64,000 nucleotides of DNA, taken from contig NC_083582.1 in assembly GCF_027579695.1 (NCBI RefSeq), forward strand, positions 7,506,878 to 7,570,877, read 5' to 3'. Positions 1-8,953 of this stretch are shown one piece after another; position 1 is the stretch's first letter; each line of letters starts with the position of its first letter. Both the position numbers and the translations under genes were made by a program. The notes beneath the pieces were generated by a model that was not told the DNA's origin, did not search any database, and worked only from the letters and a program-made list of their open reading frames with translations. The stretch is from Neoarius graeffei (lineage: Eukaryota; Chordata; Actinopteri; Siluriformes; Ariidae).

Positions 1-133
1 CAGTTTCTTTAACAAACTGTTAACATTGCTTATCATATTAAAGGCCAGCGCGCAACTGTAATAAGCAATGTTAACAGTTTGTTAAAGAAACTGTTAACAT
101 TGCTTATCATATTAAAGGCCAGCGCGCAACTGT
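1..133. repeat. Compound inverted plus direct repeat at window edge
   Basis: Bases 1-33 are repeated as a perfect inverted copy at 61-93 with a 27-base spacer. Bases 14-59 are repeated in direct orientation at 88-133, just before a T run. The arrangement (arm, spacer, inverted arm, direct copy) could form a hairpin. It looks like the end of a foldback-type element or a small local rearrangement. The element may continue left of the window. Confidence 0.8.
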
Positions 134-433
134 TTTTTTTTTTTTTTTCTCCGCCGGCCCACGCTGAACCACCAGCCCACCGGGAAAACTCCCGCTACTC
201 CCGATGGCCAGTCCGTGTGTGGGCGGAACATAACTGGATTTATCGGATGACATGTGGGAGTATTCATGTGCGAAAATTTTCGGCATTATCGTCCGTTTCA
301 GTATCCGTCTGTGTGTATACTTGCCCGTTGAAATCGGCAATTGCCCGTCAAATTTACGGGTGGACGGGTCTCTGCCTAATACCTTACTGTCGGGTAAAAA
401 CGACTAAATATTTTATCGGAAGTGCCTTTCGTC

Positions 434-1077
434 TACACGGGGACGGCGTTTCCGAGGCTGAAAAACGGAAAAAATTGAAAACGCCTTCCAGAGTGGATAA
501 GTTAAAAACAGCCCCCGTTGCATATCCGTCTAAACTACCCAATACGCGAAACTCTGCTCGGATCTGCTCACGTCGGGTACGCGTTCACGTCATACATATG
601 TCATATACTGTACATGCCAGCCCGGGAAGTAAGAAAGTAAGTAAAAAAGTAAGAGCATGTCTGATTACATCGATCCAACGGACCTTCAAGCCGCTCTGGC
701 AGCTTTAATAAACGTCCAGGAGTCCTTCGAACATCTATAGCGAATCTGCACATATACCGCTAATGAACAGAGGCGGGTATAGTATGCTCTTACTTTTTTA
801 CTTACTTTCTTACTTACCATAGGCAGAGTAGTCAAAGTTTTCGCGGCGCAGATGCGCAGATCAGACAAGACAGAAGACGTTGCGCATGCGTGCAGACATA
901 GCGGAGGTCTTTCACAGCACCACCTAGCCGCCTGGCATGCACATCCAATTGAATTCCACACATTTATGCGTCACCGTATAGACGCAGATTTCCTCCTTGA
1001 AAACGGTCGTGTAGACGCGGAAAAAAGTGAGAACGAAAACGGACTTTTGCGTTTTTGTTTCAGACCGTCCCCGTGTA
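434..1077. mobile_element. Non-autonomous DNA element with GTGTAGACG-rich ends
   Basis: The left end contains TACACGGGGACGG (434-446) and the right end its exact reverse complement (1065-1077). Both are followed inward by A-rich sequence with GTTTTC/GAAAAC and GTAGACG motifs. This style of terminal sequence is common in fish non-autonomous hAT-like elements. No transposase is visible. A second inverted repeat (627-658 against 784-815) sits in the middle. No clear target-site duplication was found. Confidence 0.5.
627..815. repeat. 32-bp perfect inverted repeat with 125-bp spacer
   Basis: Bases 627-658 (starting AAGTAAGAAAGTAAG) are repeated exactly in reverse complement at 784-815. The arms are built of GTAA/AAGT steps. 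The 189-bp unit could be a small MITE nested inside the surrounding element or the apex of a larger palindrome. No flanking target duplication is obvious. Confidence 0.75.
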
Positions 1078-1571
1078 AAGTGGGCCAAAGTCTTAAAGTA
1101 TCTGACATTTCTTGCACTTAAGTATGACAAGTAATGCAAAAATAAATGTACTCAAGTAATGTAATTAAAAGTACACGTAAAAGTAAACAAGCAAAGGCGA
1201 TCTGAATTTGTAATATTTTGGTAAACTGAAGGTAATTTGTCACCAATGCAATTACACTGCTGAAAATAGAGGTGCACACACAACCATTATAAACAAGAAA
1301 AAAATAAATTGGGAGGAAAATGAAGCTGCCTATCTGGCATCTGAAGATGGAGACCACAGTTCTGGCACTTTTTTTCTCATTTTTTCCCTTTGTTTTTTAA
1401 ACTAAGAGAAGAGAAAGCACTGAAAATTAGGCATACATCACACCATTAAGAAAAAAACAAAAAAAAAAGCTGCTACTGTTATTGCACTTTATAAACTATG
1501 GCGGTGCGTACACGACCGATTGCTGTCATAATAATCAAAAGAAAAAAGTAATTTGGAGAAAACTGAAAAAC

Positions 1572-1791
1572 CTGAGAAAACCGCGATGTGTTTCTTTAGA
1601 TTGGACGGGGAGTTTCTATAAGAGAGAATTTCCACGTTTTTTGGAAGGCATAAGAGGCACTTCATTCGATAGGACGGATCCTTCACATCAACGTAAGAGA
1701 ACATTGTGTTCAAATACGGCCAGGGGTGCTCATCATCAGGTTCCTCTTCATTTGTAGCCGAAGTAGCTGCTGTCTCCGTCTCCTCTTCCAT
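1572..1791 (-). pseudogene. BED-type zinc-finger first exon of a hAT transposase (fragment)
   Basis: Read on the minus strand from an ATG at 1789-1791, this encodes an acidic start, then a BED-like finger. HPWPYL is at about residues 22-27, C45-x2-C48 follows, then the SPSNLKKH motif with its histidine at residue 68. Frame use ends near two possible splice donors (GT at 1580-1581 or 1570-1571), so it reads as a first coding exon. BED fingers of this pattern start many fish hAT transposases and bind the element's ends. No dimerisation or catalytic domain follows, so the copy is a remnant. A domesticated host gene is possible but unsupported. Confidence 0.6.
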
Positions 1792-2117
1792 CAGGGCTGT
1801 TGATTGCGAAGCTAGCTTTCTGCTTACTGCGTGAAGCCAACAGGTGTAGCCTACTGCTTGTCATGCACAAGTGGTGAACAAGCCCAGGCACGCCCTGACT
1901 TCGGCACTGTTTACACATACCCGGGTATTTTTAAAAACGCACGTTTTCTAAACTCCGTTTTTCAAAATAACTTCGTGCACACAGCTGCGTTTTTTAAAAA
2001 AAATTACGTTTATATTGATCCGCATAAATACGCTGTCAAGAGCTGTTAAACTACGCCAGAGTGCGCAGGCAACTTTTTTGACGACATCGACAGAAGCACG
2101 CATGTGAGTACACTCAC

Positions 2118-2354
2118 CCTGTACGGTATGTACGGACGTACCAACTCTGCGAGTGACAGGAGTGAGGATCGCAACATTCTGAAATTTTCCTGCCATTCCT
2201 CCGGGACGACAACGCCATTCTCGAAATTCTCCCACCAGATAGCAGTCCGTCCAGGTCGAACCCAAAATCGCCGACGCTGGCGGTGGTACGGTCGGGCTCT
2301 TTTGGTCACCAGAAGCTCCGCAATTGCTGCCCTCCGAGCCCTAATGCGTCTCTG
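2118..2354 (-). pseudogene. PIF/Harbinger transposase N-terminal exon (fragment)
   Basis: The minus strand gives an arginine-rich stretch, then FWVRPGRT, WWENF, NGVVVPEEW, ENFRM and ending ELVRPYI. This succession is the N-terminal region of Harbinger (HARBI1-like) transposases, upstream of the DDE nuclease domain. It is bounded by a good splice acceptor (CTGCAG at 2355-2360 read on the minus strand) and a strong donor (GTGAGT, 2112-2117), so it is a complete internal exon of about 79 codons. The DDE exons were not found on either side. The copy is therefore partial, probably left by a nested insertion or deletion. Family recognition is by motif; exon limits are by splice consensus. Confidence 0.6.
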
Positions 2355-2542
2355 CTGCAGGGTTTTTTCTAGAAAAATTTAGTATGAGGGCGCTCACCAT
2401 GGCGGGGGGGATGGTGCCGGTTGTCCCCCCCCCCCGCCGTGCAAAGCCTTTGAAAAATGCTCCAATGGGACATTCTGAGGCTATCCGAGAGGGAAATTGT
2501 AACAAATTGTCTGTCAACATTGAAAAAGAAAGAAGTAAGGCC

Positions 2543-3350
2543 AAAAAAAAAAAAAAAGTGTGTTTCCGGTAACATGAAATACTAAAATAAGGTCGGTAGG
2601 TAGGAAAGTTTTTTTTTTTTTTCTTAAATTTTTTTTTTTTTATTTTGTTCGAAAAAATTAACACAAGTAAACATCTTACAAAATAGTATTTTGGCACAGA
2701 ATCCTTTATACCACACATCATAATAAAATAAGTGTTTTAAATCTTTAAACGAATAAAAAAAAAATCGCGAGAGTTCGAGTTATGATCTACGGAAGCGATA
2801 TTTCATGATATTTTCATGTAATAACGTGAAAACACCTTATCAAGAAATAACATGAAAATAACATCCTAGGCTCGGCTACTTCCATTAAAAGCAGACGGCC
2901 TCGCCTAGCCTACTGTAGAACTTGGGTCGAGCAAAAACATGGCTGAATCCTGAATGACTCCTATTTGTATAAATAGGGGACTACATAGGCGGCAAAACGT
3001 AGTGTTTTTCCCTGCCATGGAAGTGCACTTGTATACTGAAAAGGAAGCAATTTGCATTACAGCCTTGAATGAGGATTCAAAATGGCGGCTCGGCTCAGTT
3101 TTCCTTCCTCCTTCAGTATACAAGTGCGCTTCCATGTTTATGCAGGAGGGCTGATAGAAGTGGCGAAACATTTTACTTTTTATCGTTTCTTTCACAACTT
3201 GAATGCGTTGAAACAAAAAATTATGACAAACTAACGCTGCTTACACTAAAATATCGAGGGAAATTTGTAATAAAAACTTTACGGTCGGCAATTTCGACGC
3301 GGAAATTCTCGATCGGTCGGGTTACCGGAAACACACTTTTTTTTTTTTTT
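2543..3350. repeat. Inverted-repeat-bounded element (about 0.8 kb)
   Basis: An A run followed by GTGTGTTTCCGGTAAC at 2558-2573 is mirrored by GTTACCGGAAACACAC at 3321-3336 followed by a T run. Inside lies a second 25-bp imperfect hairpin (3016-3040 against 3112-3136, one mismatch). No coding sequence is convincing. It looks like a non-autonomous DNA transposon. No target duplication was established. Confidence 0.5.
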
Positions 3351-4086
3351 TTTTTTAATTTGGCCTAATCTTCTTCTGCCCTGGACAGTCTTTGTCTTTC
3401 TTCCGCTTCGTGCCGCGGGATGACATCTTTAAATGCCCAAGTGTCAACAAAACCAACTCGCGAACTACTTCTGTCAAAAGCTCCCGCGCCGGTGGGTGAA
3501 AGGTCATTCAGTCTCGAGAAATCTCGCGCTACAAGTCAGCTGACCTTGTATGTAACCCATGTCAAATCTCGCGAGAGCAGCCGCGACAAGTAAACAACTA
3601 AACAACATGGCGCCTCAGTCTGGAAAACGCCAATTCGGATTGTTTTTGCGCCGTCTGGCGGTGTATCTACTATGATTGGAATATTTTTGGAGCAATTATA
3701 ACGTATTTGATGATCAGACACATTGTCACGTAGTGTTGCTGGGATGTTTTCACGGAGTCGGTAAGGGGGCGCACGCCGAGAGTAAGAGGGCGCAGCGCCC
3801 CTGTTCCCCCGTTTAGACGAAAGCCTGCTGCTGGTCAATGAGCTTTATGAGCTTTATTCTCAAAAGCAAACAGGCGAATATAGCTCTTAATAACAGAAAT
3901 GCTGCTACTCTGAGTGTTTCCATGCTTGTCATATGTACAACGGTCGCTCTTTTGTGGCGTGAAGATTGCCTAAAACTCCGTTTTGGTCTCTTTACACACA
4001 AACGCAAAACGGAGTTTTCAAAAAATCTCCACTTTTGCTGGGGTTTTTAGAAAGAATCATTTTCAGAGGAAAAAACTCCGTGTGTG

Positions 4087-5090
4087 TATAGATCCCTTTC
4101 ACTGACGTCACCCGAAACCGGAAGTAAACAGACCCTGCGCCATTTTGGAAGACCAACAAACTCGTGATAAGGGGATAATAACGGCAGCGGTATGTGAACC
4201 CACGAGAATAAAGTGGAGTGGCAAACGACTTAAACAAACAAATCTGAGCTGTTTTATTTATGATTTATTGGCCCAACAGTAGACTTGAAAGAAACCTGTG
4301 TGAGACTTGGCAAAAAACTGTGGATATAATGGATAAGTCTGTGCATGATCTGCGGACACTTTGAGGTAAGCAAACGCAAGAAATTCAGATTTAAAACATG
4401 CTAAAGTGGCCCCAAGTTGATAACTGTATGAGGAGCAAGCCTCCCGGACTTCTACAATTTAATAATAATAATAATTTAGGATGGTTTGGGGCTTGCTCGC
4501 TGCTGCCAGGTTGGTTGTTGAGTAGCCTGACTGTTTTTTTTTCTTGCGTGTGGTATCATTGTTGACGCGAGGTTGTTTTTTGAACATGCCAATGCAGACA
4601 CGATTTCCCCTGATGAGTTATGACTTCAGACGCGATGCGTGTGTGGAGTCCGCGTGATATGTGCGCAAGATAGGCTTCTCATGTGTTTGGAGATCCGCGC
4701 TCCGAGACAAGTGCAAGCACCCCAAGGGAAAAAAAGGGACCCCCCGAAAATATCGGCATAGTTCGAACACTGAGTGTAGGCACTGGGTGTAAACAACAAA
4801 TAGTTTACAATGTCTGGGTAGCAAACAGATGGAAGAACTGGTGTCCGGTCCTCCTTATGTTTCCATTCTCCCTTCATATGGGTCAAACCCATCAATCACA
4901 GCCAGTTTCTCCACATACCGTGCCCTTTCTGCAGCTGGTAATGTACTCACATAACCCGAATTATCAGCCATCGTGTCACTTTACTCTCGCTCGTACTTTG
5001 TTTTATATTGTGAGTGCATGTACTTGGTCTTCCAATATGGCGCCTAACAAACTCTCGCGGCGCGGTGACGTCATGTGAAAGGGGTCTATA
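4087..5090 (-). mobile_element. DNA transposon with TATAGA(C/T)CCCTTTCAC ends, possibly ISL2EU-like
   Basis: The left end reads TATAGATCCCTTTCAC, and the right end is its near-exact reverse complement. Similarity extends inward through a GACGTCAC site and GCGCCAT(T/A)TTGGAAGACC. Read on the minus strand, the element starts with a promoter-like region and an ATG at 4971 that opens a recognisable transposon protein (next entry). The protein type resembles the SWIM/YqaJ-nuclease proteins carried by fish transposons of the ISL2EU group. That assignment is from memory of the family and is tentative. The element is about 1 kb and internally deleted. Confidence 0.5.
4776..4971 (-). pseudogene. N-terminus of a SWIM/YqaJ-type transposon protein, frameshifted
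   Basis: From the ATG at 4969-4971 the minus strand encodes MADNSGYVSTLPAAERARY, then a segment ending GFDPYE, before the frame closes at TAA near 4855. A shift of one base restores a continuing reading through EWKHKE, then PDIVNYLLFTPSAYT, to about 4776. This order (LPAAERARY, GFDPYE, PDIVNYLLFTPSAYT) matches the start of large fish proteins that later carry a SWIM zinc finger and a YqaJ-like nuclease. None of those later domains is here. It is a dead fragment. The functional label rests on recognition of the N-terminus only. Confidence 0.5.
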
Positions 5091-5448
5091 AACGAAAGGC
5101 ACAAACGAAGGCAAAGGTCTGCGTATTTAAAAATACCCGGGTATGTGTAAACGGCGCCTTCGTTGCAGTCAGTGGGGTTAAAACACATTTTTTTTCCTTT
5201 TTTTTTGTAACAAGTAACTAAATGGCTCTTTGAAAATGTATCGGAGTAAAAGTATGCAATTAAGTTAAAAAATATAGTGAAGTAAAAGTGAAAGTTCTCA
5301 AAAATTTGAAAACTCAAGTAAAGTACAAAATCTCCCAAAATGTACTTAAGTACAGCAGTGAAGTATTTTTACTTCATTACTATACAAAACTGGAAACAGT
5401 AACCCGTTTCTGTTAAGCACGGCCTCTGGAGTCCTTTCTTCCTTTTAG

Positions 5449-5608
5449 TTTCAAGTTGGAACGTTGGCCGGGAGTTCCCCGATCCTGCAACATCTGGAGC
5501 GTTCCGGTACCACTCCACAGAGATGCAAATTCATACGCAAATGTGTATCTGTGTGCTCAAAATTTAAGCGCATTTGATGCGTTCACTCTCGACCCCATCG
5601 ACACACAG
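5449..5608 (+). CDS. Penultimate coding exon of an unidentified host gene
   Basis: A pyrimidine tract and CTTCCTTTTAG acceptor end at 5448, and a strong donor (CAG|GTGGTG) begins at 5609. The frame starting TTC at 5450 is open throughout and reads FKLERWPGVPRSC, then SVPVPLHRDANSYANVYLC, ending in FTLDPIDTQ. It leaves one base from the previous exon and exits in phase 0. That matches the acidic terminal exon at 5724 across a 115-bp intron. I do not recognise the protein. Earlier exons must lie beyond the transposon-filled region upstream and were not found within the window. The exon call rests on splice signals plus frame continuity, and the frame choice is supported because it alone joins to the terminal exon without a shift. 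Confidence 0.5.
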
Positions 5609-5723
5609 GTGGTGTTTTGTAGACTCCGCCTACCTTCTGGTTCAGTGACAGCTATTTTGTAATTAACGTGATCGTACTGATACGGGATGTTAAACTAATG
5701 ATGGTGGTTTTTGTTTTTGACAG

Positions 5724-6002
5724 AAGCAGAATTTCCAGAGCCTCAGTTGCCCTCGCGTTAACAGCGACGACGACTGTCGATCAAGCCAGACCCCGCCCTC
5801 TTTCGGTAGCCCCGTCCACCAGAGTGAGAAAGAGAAAGTGTATCCCTTCAGCCCGAAAGAAGACGACTCATCGGTCATCGACGACTCAGACGGCGACTGG
5901 ACCAACGGGAAGGAGCGAGAACCTCCGTGGGCGGAGCTGTGCGGGTTGAGAAGGGACGTGTTGGGCGGAGAACTCGATATCGAGCAGATTGAAAGAAATT
6001 GA
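5724..6002 (+). CDS. Terminal coding exon of an unidentified host gene
   Basis: The exon follows a TTTTTGACAG acceptor and encodes 92 residues plus a TGA at 6000-6002. It is rich in Ser, Asp, Glu and Pro, for example VNSDDDCRSSQ, YPFSPKEDDSSVIDDSD, KEREPPWAEL, and ends GELDIEQIERN. Acidic serine clusters and SP sites suggest a disordered, phosphorylatable C-terminal tail. No catalytic motif is visible and I do not recognise the family. Codon use and composition differ from the transposon remnants around it, and no transposon ends flank it. A 3' UTR and a poly(A) signal follow. A search with these 92 residues joined to the exon before should identify the gene at once. Confidence 0.6.
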   Translation, partial: KQNFQSLSCPRVNSDDDCRSSQTPPSFGSPVHQSEKEKVYPFSPKEDDSSVIDDSDGDWTNGKEREPPWAELCGLRRDVLGGELDIEQIERN

Positions 6003-6705
6003 GACTTTTGTTGTTGTTGAGGATGTCTTTATGTCCTCACCACCTGCCCCGCCCATCTCACTTCTCACATCCTGTAGCGGTTCGTGCTTTTTGGAGCAGG
6101 GAGGGGGCTGAAGTGGGGGGTGAAATAGGACTCAGGAGAAACGGACGCACACAAACGGGATTGTGGGACGTTAGGATGACTCAGGGTGAATCTCAGAGTG
6201 GATTCTGGGATATCGGGGTTGTGCTCGTGCTCTGTTGCAGATATTGTAGCTTTTTAACTTTTTTTTTTTGTTCTTTAAAGGAAGTTTGAAACGACGGCAT
6301 ACGTTCTCAGAGTCCGACCTGCCTGTCTGTGCTGAATGAGGAGCGAATGGGGTCAAAATAATATAAATCTATATTTTTAAGGATGTATTCATTCATTTTT
6401 TTCCTGCTCCGTTCATCTGAAAGTACACGGCATGACGAAGGACGGAAAGGAAAACAGAAGAAGGATCTGAGAGCCGACTGCTGTAAAAACAGGGACTTAC
6501 TGTCGAACATGCACTGGCATTGATGCACACATTACACACACACACACACGTCCTCAGAGTGAAACGCTTGGAAAGGGTTTCAGGTTTTAATAACGTTGAT
6601 GATAAATGATAATTTCAAGCTAATAGAGTTTAATTCCTCTTTTTACAAAGTGTAACGTAAAATGTACTTATTTCTATATGAATAAACAGCGTTTAAAGTG
6701 TGTTT
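6003..6705 (+). other. 3' UTR of the host gene
   Basis: About 0.7 kb between the TGA at 6000-6002 and the poly(A) signal holds no coding sequence. It contains a short CA run near 6535-6549 and A/T-rich sequence. The extent to 6705 is inferred from the AATAAA at 6681. Confidence 0.5.
6681..6686 (+). promoter_or_regulatory. Poly(A) signal AATAAA with GT-rich downstream element
   Basis: AATAAA lies about 680 bases after the stop codon, in A/T-rich sequence. A GT repeat (about 6724-6738) follows at a distance suitable for a downstream cleavage element. This fits the end of the host transcript whose exons are at 5449 and 5724. Confidence 0.6.
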
Positions 6706-7155
6706 GTAAACTGGCTGCAGACTTTGTGTGTGTGTGTGAGAACACATTATTCAAATCCATAGTTCTGATGGTACAGAGTGGGCGTGGCTTCTGATGCCTG
6801 TGAGATATACAGTAAGTTATAAGGAGAACTCTAACAGATTTTTCTCGCTCTCGATCGTTTCTTCTTCCCGTGTTCGAGAAAGGTCCCCGTCACTGTTGCG
6901 ATGCCCTCGGGATCTATCTTTTGCCTGGAAGTGTTAAAGGTCCCATGGCATGGTGGTTTGTTGATGCTTTAAACAGGCTCGTGGAGGTTTCCGGATGTTA
7001 TATCCGCAGCCTTTCTCAAAATGAACCCTCGGTACGTAGATATAGCCTCCTGGGAGAAAGCCCCATTTCACCGCTTTTCCCAGTGCGTCGTTTTGCTAAT
7101 GAGAAGCAGGAGGCGGGGAAGGGTAGACGGTGGGGGCGTGCCATGGGGGGAGGGC

Positions 7156-7457
7156 GAGGGGCTGCCGTCTGCCTCCCAAGCCGGCCAAGAGCGCTCCTCG
7201 TCGGGCACGGCCAGGTGGGCGAATGCCCTGGTCCGTCCGCCCTGTCTAAAAAAATGGTACAACTCGAGCCCATGGTAAAACTGGGACTTTGTCATTTTTT
7301 TCCGCATGAGGCCCATGGTAAAACTGCACTTCCAGGAGGGGCTGCCGTCTGCCTCCCAAGCCGACCGAGAGCGCTCCTCGTCGGGCACGGCCAGGCGGGT
7401 GAATGCCCTGGTCCGTCCGCCCTGTCTAAAAAAAAAATGGTACAACTCGAGCCCATG
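7156..7457. repeat. Internal direct duplication, about 120 bp, in Kolobok copy 1
   Basis: Bases 7156-7274 and 7336-7457 are nearly identical, starting GAGGGGCTGCCGTCTGCC and ending CTCGAGCCCATG. The separating 61 bases also repeat CCCATGGTAAAACTG. The inverted copy at 19199-20433 does not have this block, so the duplication is private to this copy. Confidence 0.85.
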
Positions 7458-7566
7458 TACCTGGCTAACTGCAGGAAGCGGTTAGCTGCACAGCTAATGT
7501 AGCCATTGCTAGGCTAACGCACCGATTTTAAAACACGGCAAAACGACTTAACAGTTATACACTTAC

Positions 7567-7841
7567 TTGTTCGGTGTTTGTTGCTGATGCGGCAGGGATG
7601 CTTGGTACGGACCCAGGCTTCAGTGACAGTTGATGTGCAAAACCTGCCCTGTACTGTCCCAAGTTGTGGAAACATTCATCAGGAAAATGCTTCCGACAAA
7701 CATACACCGTCTTAGGTAGACTCGACGGCGTATTATTGAAGTAAATAAAATTAAGCCACTGCGTCTTCAGGGGCTCTCCCGTCGGCAGTAAAAACAGACT
7801 CCTTTCTGTGTTGTCACATCCATGTACAGCGCAATTTCCAT
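7567..7841 (-). pseudogene. THAP exon of Kolobok copy 1, start lost
   Basis: On the minus strand the reading matches the intact THAP exon at 19458-19757: the CAVHGC start, a PKTVYVC-x2-H motif and the tail up to a GTAAGT donor at 7561-7566. Compared with the other copy, about 26 bases covering the initiating ATG and the first codons are missing (near 7840), so the THAP frame has no start of its own. The zinc ligands are retained. This is a decayed copy of a transposon DNA-binding exon. Confidence 0.65.
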
Positions 7842-8198
7842 GTTGTGTCTTCTATGGGCTCCTCACTACAAAATGTAGTCATGTGTTCTGCACATGCGCA
7901 GTAGGCTTCGCGCATGCGCAGTAGGCTTGGTAGGACAAAAGGCAACTTTTGAGTTGGGCGGGCAATCCATACAGTGGGTGGGAATCCAGAGGGGGGCGTG
8001 GGGATCATCTCCCTTGCTGACGTAGTAAAGGGAAGAGCTTATCAACGAGCCGTTTTGACGCGCCATTCTCAAATGTTGGGCATAGTTTGGTTTACACATT
8101 ATGAAATTTCTAGCCACTGGGGTGACTTAAGAAGGTCAGAGGAACTCATTTTAACGTTAAAAAACCTCAGAAAGTGAAAATTTCATGCCATGGGACCT

Positions 8199-8590
8199 TT
8201 AAACACGACTCCAATTAAAGGCAAACAAAGCAGCCCATAAAGCTAAACTCCGCCCTGAAACACTTTAAATGTTAATAATGAATATTTGTTGCTCGGGGCT
8301 GTAGTTTATTTTTTGTTAATCATGTGAGAAGTTAGCGGTCGTCACGGGGACGCTGTTATTCCTAACTCGGTGAAACGAGCGCTTAATTGGAGGAAAAAAA
8401 CAACAAACGTTTAACTCGGATATACGGAATAACGTTTAAATTTTGTCGTGATCCTTTTTCAGTGACGTCACAATCAGAAATCCAGCGCAGGTGTCGTGAA
8501 TGACATCGCAGGTGTAGTGGAGACATCGTCTCACTTTCCAGCGTTTGCTGAGAATTCAGGAAACATTAAAGCTGCAATAGGTATGATATA
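8199..8590. other. Spacer without recognised features
   Basis: About 0.4 kb of A/T-rich sequence lies between the Kolobok copy and the next Tc1 element. I see no gene, repeat end or RNA in it. Confidence 0.5.
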
Positions 8591-8629
8591 CCCTCCCCGG
8601 CCACTTTAACAGGAACATGTTGTTGGTTC

Positions 8630-8953
8630 TAAGATCCCTGTTCTTGGCTGCAGGAGAGGAACCCAATGTGTTCTTCTATTTTTCTGTTGCATGCTGAGAT
8701 GCTTTTCTGCTCATCACGGTTGTAAAGAGTGATTATATGAGTTACTGTATCCTTCCTGGCAAAAAAAAAAAAAAACATCTCAAACCAATCTGCATTTTCT
8801 GATCTCTGACCCTCTCTCATCAACAAGGCGTTTGTTTACGTTCCACCCACAGAACTGTCGCTCACACTGTGTTTTTTGTTTTCCGCACCATTCTGTGTAA
8901 ACTCTCGAGACTGTTGTGTGTGAAAACCCCAGGAGGAGATCAGCAGCTTCTGA
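8630..8953 (-). pseudogene. Tc1 transposase fragment, DNA-binding region
   Basis: The minus strand reads the second half of the paired-type DNA-binding region: LLGFSHTTVSRVYTEW, then KRLVDERG, then after an A-run interruption ITTLYNRDEQKSIS and HIGFLSC. Frame breaks and the A run (8761-8775) disable it. The first half of the helix-turn-helix lies beyond the minisatellite, near 10511-10565. The catalytic residues are absent. Confidence 0.65.

Larger units (their letters stand above)
1905..5156. mobile_element. Nested element with inverted GTTTACACATACCCGGG ends
   Basis: The sequence GTTTACACATACCCGGGTAT followed by a T/A run occurs near 1911-1943, and its reverse complement at about 5119-5152, with only a few differences over about 38 bases. 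These look like the terminal inverted repeats of one DNA element, itself filled with further insertions (2118-2354 Harbinger exon, 2543-3350 inverted repeat, 4087-5090 element). A hairpin of AAAACTCCGTTTT type at 3972-4017 belongs to the same sequence style. I could not define an 8-bp target duplication, so the superfamily is uncertain. Confidence 0.5.
1085..5395 (-). mobile_element. Composite hAT-like element, interrupted by nested insertions
   Basis: The right part (about 5200-5395) is rich in AAGTAC/AGTAAAAGT motifs typical of one fish hAT terminal region. Related AAGTA-rich sequence occurs at 1085-1200. A minus-strand BED-type exon lies at 1572-1791. If this is one element, its 5' end is at about 5395 and its coding start near 1791, and the 3.2 kb between 1905 and 5156 is later insertion. 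The catalytic hAT domain is not visible. The outer limits are approximate and the single-element reading is inference. Confidence 0.45.
6938..8198 (-). mobile_element. Kolobok-like element, copy 1 (TTAA target duplication)
   Basis: The ends are AGGTCCCATGGCATG (6938) and its exact reverse complement (8184-8198), flanked on both sides by TTAA (6934-6937 and 8199-8202). TTAA duplication plus a THAP exon is the signature of Kolobok transposons. The element is about 1.26 kb, far shorter than an autonomous copy, and lacks a DDE domain. It carries a 119-122-bp internal direct duplication (7156-7274 and 7336-7457). A second copy lies in opposite orientation at 19199-20433. Confidence 0.75.

Noticed and set aside
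79-708. 209-residue plus-strand frame at the window start
   Set aside because: It crosses the edge of a repeat and two inverted-repeat elements, contains a homopolymer-coded Phe run and has no recognisable domain.
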